From positions 81,302-143,739 of the forward strand of contig CADCHI010000007.1 of assembly GCA_902801165.1 (NCBI GenBank): DNA of 62,438 nucleotides, given 5' to 3'. Below are positions 24,261 to 32,542 of this stretch, piece after piece. Each line of letters starts with the position of its first letter. The first letter of the stretch is position 1. The notes beneath the pieces were generated by a model. That model made no database searches, was not told the DNA's origin, and was given only the letters and a program-made list of their open reading frames with translations. The stretch is from an uncultured Eubacteriales bacterium. GTDB taxonomy: Bacteria > Bacillota > Clostridia > Christensenellales > Aristaeellaceae. Both the position numbers and the translations under genes were made by a program.

Positions 24261-24485
24261 TAATGACCTCATCCGTCAGCCCTTCGGGCTGCCACCTTCC
24301 CCAAAGGGGAAGGCAAGGGCTACGGCTGCCGCTCTTTCCCAAAGCCTTCCCCTTTGGGGGACCGAACGCCCGAAAAACAGTCCAGCGGACTGTATTTAGT
24401 GAGGTCGGGTCGGCAGACCCCTGGAATGGTGGATTTCGTCGAAATCGCTTGCGATTTTGGCGAAAGACGGATGAGGTCTTCATTA
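24261..24485. mobile_element. 225-bp palindromic element with CCTCATCCGTC termini
   Basis: Starts TAATGACCTCATCCGTC and ends GACGGATGAGGTCTTCATTA, inverted copies apart from 3 inserted bases. The interior holds CCTTCCCC AAA GGGGAAGG, CAGTCCAGCGGACTG and TTTCGTCGAAA hairpins. No ORF. It occupies the gap between murB and the MBOAT gene and shares blocks with 24065-24122. Confidence 0.6.
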
Positions 24486-24523
24486 CTCGGAAATTCCAAG
24501 TTATCAACAGAACCGAGCAGTTA

Positions 24524-25930
24524 CTAAAAGTTAAAGTAGATGAACGGGTTGTAGCTGCCCACCGCCACGTAGGTGATGGAGATGAAGGTCAGCGCCAGCA
24601 GGCAGGCCGAGCCGACCACCTTCATCAGGTTGGGGCTCACATGCAGCCGGTCCCGCAGGAACTCGGGCACGGGCAGGCTGAACAGCACGCCAGCGGCCAG
24701 GAACGGGCCGTACTCCCGCAGGAACGCGCCGGTCAGGCCGTTCCACACAGGCGCGCCGCCCAGGCCGAACATCGATCCATAGAATATGCGGGCCACGTGC
24801 AGGTTATCCGAGCGGATCATCACCGTGATGGTAACCACCACGAACATGGCATAGAAGTGGCCGATCTTGTGGTTCGACATCCACTTGCCCATGCCGGTCA
24901 GCCGCTCGATCACCAGGAACACGCCGAAGCCAAAGCCCCACAGGAAGTAGGTCCAGGCCGCGCCGTGCCACAGGCCGGTCAGCGTCCAGACCACCATCAT
25001 GTTGAACACCAGCCGCGGGGTCTTGACCCGGCTGCCACCCATGGGGATGTACAGGTAGTCGGTGAACCAGCTGCCCAGGGAGATGTGCCAGCGCTTCCAG
25101 AACTCGCCCACCGACTTGCAGATGAAGGGATAGATGAAGTTCTCCAGAAAGTGGAAGCCGAACATGCGGCCCAGGCCGATGGCCATGTCGGAGTAGCCGG
25201 AGAAGTCGTAGTACACCTGCATCAGGTAGGCGCAGGCCGCCAGCCAGGCGCTGACCACGGACAGGTCCTTCGTCTCCAGGGCGAAGGCGGTGTCCACCAG
25301 CAGGCCCAGGTTGTTGGCCAGCAGCATCTTCTTGCACAGGCCGCGCATGAAGCGCACCGTGCCCTCGATGAAGTCGTCCAGGTTCTCCCGGCGGTTCTGG
25401 ATCTCGTCCGCCACGGTCTGGTAGCGCACGATGGGGCCGGCGATCAGCTGCGGGAAGAAGGAGATGTACAGGCACACGTTTATCAGGTTCTTCTGCACCT
25501 GGCCCTTGCCGCGATAGACGTCGATCACGTAGCTCATGGCCTGGAAGGTGAAGAAGGAGATGCCGATGGGCAGCGTGATCTGCGGCACCGGCAGGCGCAG
25601 GCTGAACCACAGGTTCAGGCTGTTCATCAGGAACATCAGGTACTTGAACACGCCAAGCAGCCCCAGGTTGAACACCACCATCAGGGTCAGGGCCAGCTTG
25701 GCCTTCTTCTTGTCCCCGCGCACCTTGTCCACCCACAGGCCGAACAGCCAGTTCATGGCGATGGACGCCATCATGATGGGAAAGAACTTCGGCGCGCCGA
25801 AGGCGTAGAAGCCCAGGCTCATCACCGACAGGAAGATGTTCGCCGCCTTGCGCCAGCGCTTCAATATGTAGTATCCGATCAGCACCGCCGGCAGGAAGTA
25901 GAACAGGAACTCAATGCTGGAAAAGACCAT
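24524..25930 (-). CDS. MBOAT family membrane O-acyltransferase (AlgI/DltB-like)
   Basis: Polytopic membrane enzyme, 468 aa, that moves acyl groups across the membrane onto extracellular polymers. Start ATG 25930 (MVFSSIEFLFYFLPAVL) has AAGGAG upstream. MBOAT features are the pore-forming segment VGEFWKRWHISLGSWFTDYLYIPMGG and the catalytic histidine in GLWHGAAWTYFLWG. Relatives acetylate alginate, cell-wall polymers or teichoic acids. The usual partner (SGNH/AlgJ-like acetylesterase or DltD) is not adjacent. Which polymer is modified cannot be said. Confidence 0.93.
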   Translation of the reverse strand: MVFSSIEFLFYFLPAVLIGYYILKRWRKAANIFLSVMSLGFYAFGAPKFFPIMMASIAMNWLFGLWVDKVRGDKKKAKLALTLMVVFNLGLLGVFKYLMFLMNSLNLWFSLRLPVPQITLPIGISFFTFQAMSYVIDVYRGKGQVQKNLINVCLYISFFPQLIAGPIVRYQTVADEIQNRRENLDDFIEGTVRFMRGLCKKMLLANNLGLLVDTAFALETKDLSVVSAWLAACAYLMQVYYDFSGYSDMAIGLGRMFGFHFLENFIYPFICKSVGEFWKRWHISLGSWFTDYLYIPMGGSRVKTPRLVFNMMVVWTLTGLWHGAAWTYFLWGFGFGVFLVIERLTGMGKWMSNHKIGHFYAMFVVVTITVMIRSDNLHVARIFYGSMFGLGGAPVWNGLTGAFLREYGPFLAAGVLFSLPVPEFLRDRLHVSPNLMKVVGSACLLALTFISITYVAVGSYNPFIYFNF

Positions 25931-25965
25931 GGTCGCACTCCTTGAGAGCATAATTTTACTGATAC

Positions 25966-25994
25966 ATTATAGCGCAAATCATGGCGTTTGTCCA
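25966..25994 (-). promoter_or_regulatory. Promoter of the MBOAT gene
   Basis: On the minus strand TGGACA, 17 bp, TATAAT (plus-strand ATTATA 25966-25971 and TGTCCA 25989-25994), about 36 nt from the start codon. Confidence 0.6.
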
Positions 25995-26033
25995 TCACCC
26001 ACGCGCTTTCTGCACCCGCACTTAACGGGACGC

Positions 26034-26062
26034 TTGCCATTTGCGCCGCGTTGTGCTATGAT
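26034..26062 (+). promoter_or_regulatory. Promoter of the secreted-protein gene at 26097
   Basis: TTGCCA (26034-26039), 17 bp, TATGAT (26057-26062) with an extended TGC in front of the -10. Confidence 0.6.
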
Positions 26063-26096
26063 TGAGTTAAACCGGTTTGTGAAAGGCGGCGATCCC

Positions 26097-26906
26097 ATGA
26101 AAAAGATCGTGCTTCTCATTCTGTGCCTGCTGCTGGCCGCATGCGCCTTCGCGGAAAGCGGCGACCCGTCGCCTGCGCTGAGCCTGCAGCCCGGCGAGGT
26201 GACCGGCGAATTCGACGCGCCGGCGTTCACAAACCCGGAGGCGCGCTACACCGATTACTTCGTGGAAACTACCGACGGCAGCGAGAACGCGATTTTCATG
26301 TTCCTGGACTTCATGAACGACGAGGCGGAGGACATGAAGGACGGCGGCTCGCTGATCGTCACGGAGCACTGGGGCGTCAGCGAGGACAACCCGGCCGGTA
26401 CGAAGGTGTCCATCCAGCTCCAGCAGAGCCCCTTCGGCCCCATGATGATCGCCCGGACAAAGGTGCTTTGGATCACCGAAACCGTCTACTTTTGCGGCGA
26501 ATACGCCTTCATGGGCGACGACGACGGCGCGGAAGCCGCCAACGGCAATTCCGCCGAGGAGATGGAGTTCTACACCACCGCCTACCACTTCCCCTATGGG
26601 CGGCTGGAGTGCCTGCAGGGCGTGCGCCAGGACGAAAACGGCTACACCTATTTTTTCGTCAAGAGCGACGACGACATGAGCTTTGAATTCGTGATTGGCG
26701 CGGAAATGCGGATCGTGCAGCTGCGCGTGTATGTCCGAAACGACGAAGGCGCGCTGCTGCTGAACAACACCGTGGACTATGAAACCGCCCCGGCGGCGGA
26801 GATCCCGCAGGCGGTGCTGGACGCCTTCGGCGAGGTGATGCCGACGCTGCCCGAGGCGACGGAGCCGCCGCAGGACGAAGCGGACGAATCCGGGGAAACC
26901 CGTTGA
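26097..26906 (+). CDS. Secreted protein of unknown function, possible lipoprotein
   Basis: 269 aa. The start MKKIVLLILCLLLAACAFAES combines a lipobox-like LAAC with a possible type I site after AFA, so it may be a lipoprotein or fully secreted. The mature part is acidic and beta-rich, with an even alternation of aromatic residues (e.g. TVYFCGEYAFMGDDD). The C-terminal tail is low complexity, rich in E, P and D. I do not recognise a family. AAAGGCGG precedes the ATG; the open frame to 25914 upstream crosses the promoter and is not used. DUF4867 follows after 40 bp, so the two may be cotranscribed. Confidence 0.75.
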   Translation: MKKIVLLILCLLLAACAFAESGDPSPALSLQPGEVTGEFDAPAFTNPEARYTDYFVETTDGSENAIFMFLDFMNDEAEDMKDGGSLIVTEHWGVSEDNPAGTKVSIQLQQSPFGPMMIARTKVLWITETVYFCGEYAFMGDDDGAEAANGNSAEEMEFYTTAYHFPYGRLECLQGVRQDENGYTYFFVKSDDDMSFEFVIGAEMRIVQLRVYVRNDEGALLLNNTVDYETAPAAEIPQAVLDAFGEVMPTLPEATEPPQDEADESGETR

Positions 26907-26946
26907 TCGATAGGTTCAAAAACATGAATAAGGAGGAACCCGACAA

Positions 26947-27570
26947 ATGAAGATCTATTCCATCTACGACGCCGAATTCAAGCCCTATGGCCAAGTGCTG
27001 GAGGGCTACGACACCCGGGAGCTGCGGGAGGCCATGATGAAGATCGACCTGCCCGAGGGCGTGAACTACGAGCCCGGCATCGCCAGCCTGGAGGCATGCG
27101 CCATCTTCGCGCCGCTGACCGACCGCGCCTACGGCGGCATGCCCATCCAGCTGGGCATGTGCTGGGGCCACAACACCAAGCTGAACTGCCTGGAGTACCA
27201 CCGGGACAGCGAGGTCAACATCGGCACCCATGACTTCGTGCTGCTGCTGGCCAAGCAGGACCAGATCGTGGACGGCGTGCTGGACACCGCGCTGGTGAAG
27301 GCCTTCCGCGTGCCCGCCGGCGTGCCGGTGGAGGTCTACGCCACCTCGCTGCACTACGCCCCCTGCCACACCGACGCCGCCGACGGCTTCCGCGTGGCCG
27401 TGGTGCTGCCCAAGGGCACCAACACCGCCAAGCCCGATTTCGCGCCCCTCAGCGAGGAGGACAAGTGGATGACCGCCCGCAACAAGTGGCTGCTGGCCCA
27501 TCCCGACTCCGCCGAGGCGAAGGACGGCGCCCACATCGGCCTGAAGGGCGAGAACATCGACATCGCCTGA
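26947..27570 (+). CDS. DUF4867 family protein
   Basis: Cytoplasmic protein of 207 aa. The pattern MKIYSIYDAEFKPYGQVLEG, YGGMPIQLGMCWGHN, LEYHRDSEVNIG, and ATSLHYAPCHTDA matches DUF4867, a small cupin-like family found mainly in Clostridia and often near sugar or sugar-acid metabolism genes. Conserved His/Glu residues in LEYHRDSE and LHYAPCH could bind a metal (inference). TAAGGAGG lies before the ATG. A clear terminator follows. Function unknown. Confidence 0.85.
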   Translation: MKIYSIYDAEFKPYGQVLEGYDTRELREAMMKIDLPEGVNYEPGIASLEACAIFAPLTDRAYGGMPIQLGMCWGHNTKLNCLEYHRDSEVNIGTHDFVLLLAKQDQIVDGVLDTALVKAFRVPAGVPVEVYATSLHYAPCHTDAADGFRVAVVLPKGTNTAKPDFAPLSEEDKWMTARNKWLLAHPDSAEAKDGAHIGLKGENIDIA

Positions 27571-27585
27571 TTGATCCAATACCAT

Positions 27586-27623
27586 GGAAGGGGACAGCGG
27601 AAACCCGCTGTTTCCTTCTTTTT
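27586..27623 (+). terminator. Intrinsic terminator after DUF4867
   Basis: GGAAGGGGACAGCGG (27586-27600) pairs with CCGCTGTTTCCTTC (27605-27618) and is followed by TTTTT. Confidence 0.8.
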
Positions 27624-27720
27624 GGCGCATCACGATAAGTTGAGGGAGATAGCAAAATGAACCTTGGTTGGTCCTTTTCAATGCTGTTTGCCGACGAACC
27701 TCTTTTTTTCACTTTGGCGC

Positions 27721-27749
27721 TTTACATTTTTTGACAATGCTGTTACAAT
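27721..27749 (+). promoter_or_regulatory. Promoter of the L,D-transpeptidase gene
   Basis: TTTACA (27721-27726), 17 bp, TACAAT (27744-27749) preceded by an extended TGT. The 50-nt leader has a normal ribosome-binding site (ACAAGGAG). Confidence 0.6.
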
Positions 27750-27802
27750 AATGTCATCATCCCCGCCGCAGGCCGCGGCGGAACGACAAGGAGCGTTGCC
27801 CT

Positions 27803-29125
27803 ATGAAATTCCTGCGCATGATGGCCCTGGCGCTCGCCGCGGTGCTGCTGCTGGGTATGCTGCCCGGCCCGGCCACCGAGGCCGCTGCCGAGCTCAGCCA
27901 GCAATACTGGATCGGCGTCGATGTCGCCAACCAGCGCGTCACCATCTACCGCACCGCCGACAACAGCGTGGTGCACCGCTGGCGGTGCTCCACCGGCGCG
28001 CCGGCCACCCCCACCCCGCTGGGCACCTATCACCTGCCCACCGGCCGAAACACCGATCGCAAGGAGTGGTACCACTTCGGCAACTGCTACGTGAAGTGGG
28101 CCGTGCGCATCACCGGCGGCATCTACTTCCACTCCATACTGTTCAACAAGCGCGCGGACAACACCATCATCCAGTCGTCGGTAGACAAGCTGGGCAACAA
28201 GGCCTCCCATGGCTGCATACGGCTTGAGATCGCCCATGCCAAGTGGATCAGCGACAATGTCGCCAACGGCACGCTGGTGGTCATCCACAAGGGCGTGAAC
28301 GACTCCCGGATCACGAAGGTCCTGGGCGGCAGCGCGGGCACCTCGGTGACTCCCTCCCTGCCGGCGCCGCCCACGGTGAAGGCCCTCGCGCTGGACCAGT
28401 CCGGCACCGTCACCCTGCAGAAGGGCCAGACGCTCCAGCTGAACTGCGCCATCCAGCCCGCCGACGCCACCACGGTCCTCACCTGGAAGAGCAGCAAGAC
28501 CAAGTACGCCACCGTGTCCAACACCGGCCTGGTCACCGCCGTGGGCCACGGCACCGCCACCATCACCGTCAAGGCGAGCAACGGCGTCAGCACCTCGGTG
28601 AAGGTGACCTCCGTGGACAACACCGTGCCCACCAAGGTCAGTCTCGACCGCGCCGGCACCGTGGTGATGAACCTGGGCGACACCCTCCAGCTGAACGCCG
28701 CGCTGGCCCCGGAGACCGCCGTCAGCGCGCTGACCTGGAAGAGTTCCAAGGCCAAGGTCGCCACGGTCAGCGCCGCGGGCCTCGTCACCGCCAACGCCGT
28801 GGGCACCGCCAAGATCACCGTGCAGACCGCCAACAAGAAGAAGGCCAGCGTCACGGTGAAGGTCGTCAACCCCTACGCTCCCACCAAGGTGAACATCGCC
28901 GAGGGCAGCGTGGTGACGTTGAAGGAGGGCCAGACGCTCCAGCTGAACGGCGTGCTCACCCCGAACACCGCCGTCTCCACCCTCACCTGGAGCTCCTCCA
29001 AGAAGAAGGTCGCCACGGTCAGCGCCACCGGCATGGTCACCGCGCTGAAGAAGGGCACGGCCCGCATCACCGTCAAGACGGACAACGGCAAGCGCGCCCG
29101 AATCACCATCAAGGTGGTCAAATGA
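27803..29125 (+). CDS. Secreted L,D-transpeptidase with three Big_2 Ig-like repeats
   Basis: Cell-wall enzyme, 440 aa. A signal peptide (MKFLRMMALALAAVLLLGMLPGPATEAAA) is followed by a YkuD catalytic domain (about residues 35-175): HSILFNK with the helper histidine and the nucleophile cysteine in NKASHGCIRLE. Three bacterial Ig-like group 2 repeats follow (about 195-275, 275-355 and 360-440), each with GQTLQLN or GDTLQLN, LTWKSS and ATVSxxGLVTAxxxGTA. Such repeats bind wall polymers, so the enzyme is likely retained in the envelope, forming 3-3 crosslinks or attaching proteins. Own promoter and terminator, so monocistronic. Confidence 0.93.
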   Translation: MKFLRMMALALAAVLLLGMLPGPATEAAAELSQQYWIGVDVANQRVTIYRTADNSVVHRWRCSTGAPATPTPLGTYHLPTGRNTDRKEWYHFGNCYVKWAVRITGGIYFHSILFNKRADNTIIQSSVDKLGNKASHGCIRLEIAHAKWISDNVANGTLVVIHKGVNDSRITKVLGGSAGTSVTPSLPAPPTVKALALDQSGTVTLQKGQTLQLNCAIQPADATTVLTWKSSKTKYATVSNTGLVTAVGHGTATITVKASNGVSTSVKVTSVDNTVPTKVSLDRAGTVVMNLGDTLQLNAALAPETAVSALTWKSSKAKVATVSAAGLVTANAVGTAKITVQTANKKKASVTVKVVNPYAPTKVNIAEGSVVTLKEGQTLQLNGVLTPNTAVSTLTWSSSKKKVATVSATGMVTALKKGTARITVKTDNGKRARITIKVVK

Positions 29126-29179
29126 CGGCACGTTCCCGGGAAAGTTCCATCCCCCGCGCCGGCAGAGGCGCATAATACA

Positions 29180-29217
29180 GCGGCACAGTTCATTTCGAAC
29201 CGTGCCGCAATTTTTTG
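29180..29217 (+). terminator. Intrinsic terminator after the L,D-transpeptidase
   Basis: GCGGCACAGTTC pairs with GAACCGTGCCGC across a 5-nt loop, then AATTTTTT. Confidence 0.88.
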
Positions 29218-29244
29218 TATCTGCCCGAATCCATCGCCGGGCCG

Positions 29245-30315
29245 TCACAGGTTCAGCCCGCGCTGGCCGAACTCGCCGTCGCTGCTGGCGAAGTAGCGGT
29301 GCAGGTCGTAGGGGGCGTAGATGCCGGTGTCCGTCACCACGCCGGAGACCAGGTGGGGCGGCGTGATGTCGAAGCTGGGATAGTAGCCCTTCACGCCCTG
29401 GGCAGCGGTGCGCACGCCCATGGCCTGGAGCACGAACTCCGGGTCCCGCATCTCGATGTTCACGGTGTCGATGGTGGGATGGCCCGGGTCCGGCGCGCCG
29501 GTGACGAAGTAGGGCACGCCCATGTACTTGGCCACGATGGCGATCTGGAAGGTACCCACCTTGTTGACCACGTAGCCGTCCAAGCTGATGGCGTCCGCAG
29601 CGGAGGTGAACACGTCCACGGCCTCGTTCTGCATCACGGTGGCGGGCATGTTGTCGGTGATCACCGTCACGTCAAAGCCCATGTCGTGGCACACGGTGGC
29701 CGTCAGCCGGGCGCCCTGGAAGTAGGGACGGGTCTCCGGGCAGAACAGGCGGATGCGCTTGCCCCGGTCCCGGCACTCCTTCAGCAACATGCCGACGATG
29801 GTCTCGCCGAAGCACTGGGTCATCACGGTGCCGTCGTCCGGGAACATGTCCACCAGGTACTTCGCCGTGCGGTGTACCTTGCTGTAGCGCAGGTTGTTGG
29901 CCTCCACGGTGTGGTCCACGATGGCCTTGGCGGCGTCGCTGCCCTCCGCGATCGCCTTCCTCGCCGCGGCCAGGCAGCCCTCGGTGATGATCTGCATCCG
30001 TGAGACCGTGGTCGGCCGGGCGTGGGAGATGTTGTCGGAGGCGTCCTCGAGGTAGGCCAGCTGATCCGCAGCCTTCCTGTCGCGGCACTCGTGGGCCGCC
30101 AGCGCCATGCCCATGGCCGCGGCGGTGTAGGGTCCCGCGCTCTGGGTCACCATGTCGGCGATGGCCTGGGTGACCTCCTGGTGGGTCTTGCAGGTGACGA
30201 ACTCCACCTTCGTGGGGTACACGCGGCGGTCGAGGATGCGCACCTCGCCGGCGTCGAACCAGGCCACGTTTTCATATTGCAGCATGAACGCCAGGTCTCT
30301 GTCCTGTCTCTCCAT
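29245..30315 (-). CDS. mtnA: Methylthioribose-1-phosphate isomerase (eIF2B-alpha-like)
   Basis: Isomerises 5-methylthioribose-1-phosphate to 5-methylthioribulose-1-phosphate; 356 aa. The family pattern is ISHARPTTVSRMQ, a cysteine in VMTQCFGETIVG at the position of the catalytic Cys, ETRPYFQGARLTA for phosphate binding, and the catalytic Asp in TSAADAISLDGYVVNKVGT. The Cys and Asp loops differ somewhat from typical MtnA (THCN, GADRI), so related isomerase substrates such as 5-deoxyribose-1-phosphate or ribose-1,5-bisphosphate are possible. Last gene of the ahcY-PNP-deaminase-mtnA operon; its ATG is one base past the deaminase stop. Confidence 0.88.
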   Translation of the reverse strand: MERQDRDLAFMLQYENVAWFDAGEVRILDRRVYPTKVEFVTCKTHQEVTQAIADMVTQSAGPYTAAAMGMALAAHECRDRKAADQLAYLEDASDNISHARPTTVSRMQIITEGCLAAARKAIAEGSDAAKAIVDHTVEANNLRYSKVHRTAKYLVDMFPDDGTVMTQCFGETIVGMLLKECRDRGKRIRLFCPETRPYFQGARLTATVCHDMGFDVTVITDNMPATVMQNEAVDVFTSAADAISLDGYVVNKVGTFQIAIVAKYMGVPYFVTGAPDPGHPTIDTVNIEMRDPEFVLQAMGVRTAAQGVKGYYPSFDITPPHLVSGVVTDTGIYAPYDLHRYFASSDGEFGQRGLNL

Positions 30316-30316
30316 G

Positions 30317-31630
30317 TCAATGCCCTCCGTACAGCCTCTCGACGGCCTTCTTCGCGTCGTAAAGCGCCTTGTCCCGGTCGATGGTCAGGTATTCCCCGTT
30401 CTCGTACAGGATCTTGCCGTCCACCATGGTCATCACCACGTCGGAGGCCTGGGCGGAATAGACCAGCATCGGCAGCGGCTCAAAGGCCGGATACAGGTGC
30501 GGCCGGTCCATGTCTATGGCCACGACATCCGCCTTCATGCCCACGGCCAGGCAGCCGGTGTCCTCGCGGCCCTGCAGGCGCGCGCCGTTCAGCGTCGCCA
30601 TCCGCAGGATCGCCGAGGGCGGCATCAGCTCCGGGTCCATCAGGTAGCCGTTGATGCCGATGGCGGCGATGTGCATCTCCTCGAACATGTTCAGGTTGTT
30701 GTTGCTGGCCGCGCCATCGGTGCCCAGGGCCACATTCAGCCCGCGCTCCAGCATCTCCGGCACCGGCGCGAAGCCGCTGCCCAGCTTCAGGTTGCTGGTG
30801 GGGTTGTGGATGGGGCTGACGCCGTGGGTCTTGAGGATGTCCAGGTCGCCGTGGGTGCACCACACGCAGTGAGCCGCGGCGGCTGGCAGGTCGAAGATCC
30901 CCATCGACTCAAACCACGCGGCGGGGGTCAGCCCGTGGCGGGCAACGCATTCCTCGTGCTCCTTGCGGGTCTCGGACAGGTGCAGCTGCACCCGGGCGCC
31001 CTTCTCGCGATAGGGGCGGATCTGGTCGGCATAGTAGCGGGTCACGGCGTCGTTGGTGGTGTACTCGGCGTGAACGCCGAAGTCCACCCGCACCCGGCCG
31101 TCCTGGACGCCGTGGAACTGGTCGAACAGCGCCAGCGATTCCTTCACGCGGAAGTTCTGCTCCGGCGGCTCGGAGGGATCGAAGGCCTGCACCACGCGGG
31201 TCAGGTTCACCTTCATGCCCACCTGCTCGTTCAGCTCGATCAGGGTGGCGGGCTCCATGTACATGTCGCTGAAGCTGGTCACGCCGGAGGCCAGCAGCTC
31301 CAGCACCGCCAGCTCGTTGCCGGCGATGAAGTCGTCTGTCTTCATCCGGTCCTCCACCGGGAACACGGCCTCATAGAGCCAGCGGTCCAGGGGCAGGTCG
31401 CTGCCGATGCCCCGCAGCAGCGTCATGGCGGCGTGGCAGTGGCAGTCGATCAGGCCGGGGATCAGCAGCTTGCCCCGCATGTCCTTCTCGCTGTCGTAGG
31501 CGGCCTCCGGCTTCGCCTCGCCGATGTAGTCGATGGTGTCGCCGTCGATGCCCAGGAAGCCCCCCCGGATGGTCTTATAGCGCTTGTCCTGCCACGCCAG
31601 GATGTCGGCGTTCTTCAACAGCAGCCTCAC
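30317..31630 (-). CDS. mtaD: 5-methylthioadenosine / S-adenosylhomocysteine deaminase
   Basis: Zinc amidohydrolase, 437 aa, that removes the 6-amino group of adenosine derivatives. Metal motif IDCHCHAAMTLLRG, then HLSET and the catalytic GTDGAASNNNLNM typical of the MtaD/SsnA-like group. The start is GTG at 31630, which overlaps the upstream PNP stop (GTGA) and has GGGGGAGG before it; an open frame to 31951 lies within PNP and is a shadow. Between PNP and mtnA it would deaminate MTA, SAH or 5'-deoxyadenosine to the inosine analogue that PNP can cleave. Confidence 0.9.
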   Translation of the reverse strand: MRLLLKNADILAWQDKRYKTIRGGFLGIDGDTIDYIGEAKPEAAYDSEKDMRGKLLIPGLIDCHCHAAMTLLRGIGSDLPLDRWLYEAVFPVEDRMKTDDFIAGNELAVLELLASGVTSFSDMYMEPATLIELNEQVGMKVNLTRVVQAFDPSEPPEQNFRVKESLALFDQFHGVQDGRVRVDFGVHAEYTTNDAVTRYYADQIRPYREKGARVQLHLSETRKEHEECVARHGLTPAAWFESMGIFDLPAAAAHCVWCTHGDLDILKTHGVSPIHNPTSNLKLGSGFAPVPEMLERGLNVALGTDGAASNNNLNMFEEMHIAAIGINGYLMDPELMPPSAILRMATLNGARLQGREDTGCLAVGMKADVVAIDMDRPHLYPAFEPLPMLVYSAQASDVVMTMVDGKILYENGEYLTIDRDKALYDAKKAVERLYGGH

Positions 31631-32463
31631 AGTGCCACCTCCCCCAGGCGCGCGATGATCTTCTTGACATAATCGCTGAATGGCCCGGCGATGGATTGGG
31701 CGGTATCCCGGACTTCCTCGTTGGTCAGCGGCTGGTCCAGCACGCCCGCGGCCATGTTGGTCATCACGCTCAGGCACAGCAGCGGCAGGCCGCAATGGGC
31801 CGCCGTCAGCGCCTCGGTGACGGTGGACATGCCCACCGCGTCCGCGCCAAGGATCCGCGCCGCGCGGATCTCCGCCGGCGTCTCGTACTGGGGGCCGGGG
31901 AAGAACATGTAGACGCCCTCGTGCAGCGTCAGCCCCGTCCCCTCGCCGCACTCCCGGGCAAGCTGGCGCAGCTCGGGCGTGTACATGCGGGACACGTCGA
32001 AGAAGCGTGGCCCGAACTCCTCCACGTTGGGGCCGCGCATGGGACTTGCGCCGTTGAGCTTGATGTGGTCGGACACGAGCATCACATCTCCCGGCCGGTA
32101 GGAGGTGTTCACCGCGCCGGCGGCGTTGGTCAGGATCACGACCTTCACGCCCAGCAGCTTGAACACGCGCACCGGGATCACCAGCTGCTCGAAGTCATAG
32201 CCCTCGTAGGAGTGGAACCGCCCGGACATGCACACCACGCGCCTGCCCGCCACAGTGCCGAAGATCAGCTTGCCGGCGTGGCCCTGCACGGTGGAAACCA
32301 GGAAATTCGGGATGTCCGCGTAATCGATGACGACGGAGTCTTCGATCGCGTCCGCGAAGGGCCCCAGGCAGGAGCCCAGCACGATGGCCACCTCTGGCGT
32401 CCAGGGTACGATTTTTCGAATGTAATCCACGGATTCCTGGAAGTATTCGAGCGAGTATTTCAT
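31627..32463 (-). CDS. punA: Purine nucleoside phosphorylase, trimeric (6-oxopurine type)
   Basis: Cleaves purine nucleosides with phosphate to base and sugar-1-phosphate; 278 aa. Phosphate-site motifs are IVLGSCLGPF and SGRFHSYEGYDF; the family signature is FPGPQYETPAEIRA..GADAVGMSTVTEA. The base-specificity residue is Asn in VMTNMAAGVL, the pattern of enzymes for hypoxanthine and guanine nucleosides; adenine-specific MTA phosphorylases have Asp there. It therefore suits deaminated substrates (inosine, methylthioinosine), matching the neighbouring deaminase. ATG at 32463; AGGTGG lies upstream. Confidence 0.92.
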   Translation of the reverse strand: MKYSLEYFQESVDYIRKIVPWTPEVAIVLGSCLGPFADAIEDSVVIDYADIPNFLVSTVQGHAGKLIFGTVAGRRVVCMSGRFHSYEGYDFEQLVIPVRVFKLLGVKVVILTNAAGAVNTSYRPGDVMLVSDHIKLNGASPMRGPNVEEFGPRFFDVSRMYTPELRQLARECGEGTGLTLHEGVYMFFPGPQYETPAEIRAARILGADAVGMSTVTEALTAAHCGLPLLCLSVMTNMAAGVLDQPLTNEEVRDTAQSIAGPFSDYVKKIIARLGEVAL

Positions 32464-32492
32464 TTGCCTCCACCTCTTCGTTGCGACTCAAC

Positions 32493-32531
32493 CGACCTGT
32501 CGCACAGGAGAGCCTCCTGTGCGACAGGTCG
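32493..32531 (-). terminator. 18-bp perfect stem-loop between ahcY and PNP
   Basis: CGACCTGTCGCACAGGAG (32493-32510) pairs perfectly with 32514-32531 around a 3-nt loop. There is no T-run on either strand, so it is probably an mRNA processing or stability structure that sets ahcY apart from the downstream genes. Confidence 0.55.
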
Positions 32532-32542
32532 ATCCGGCGCCG

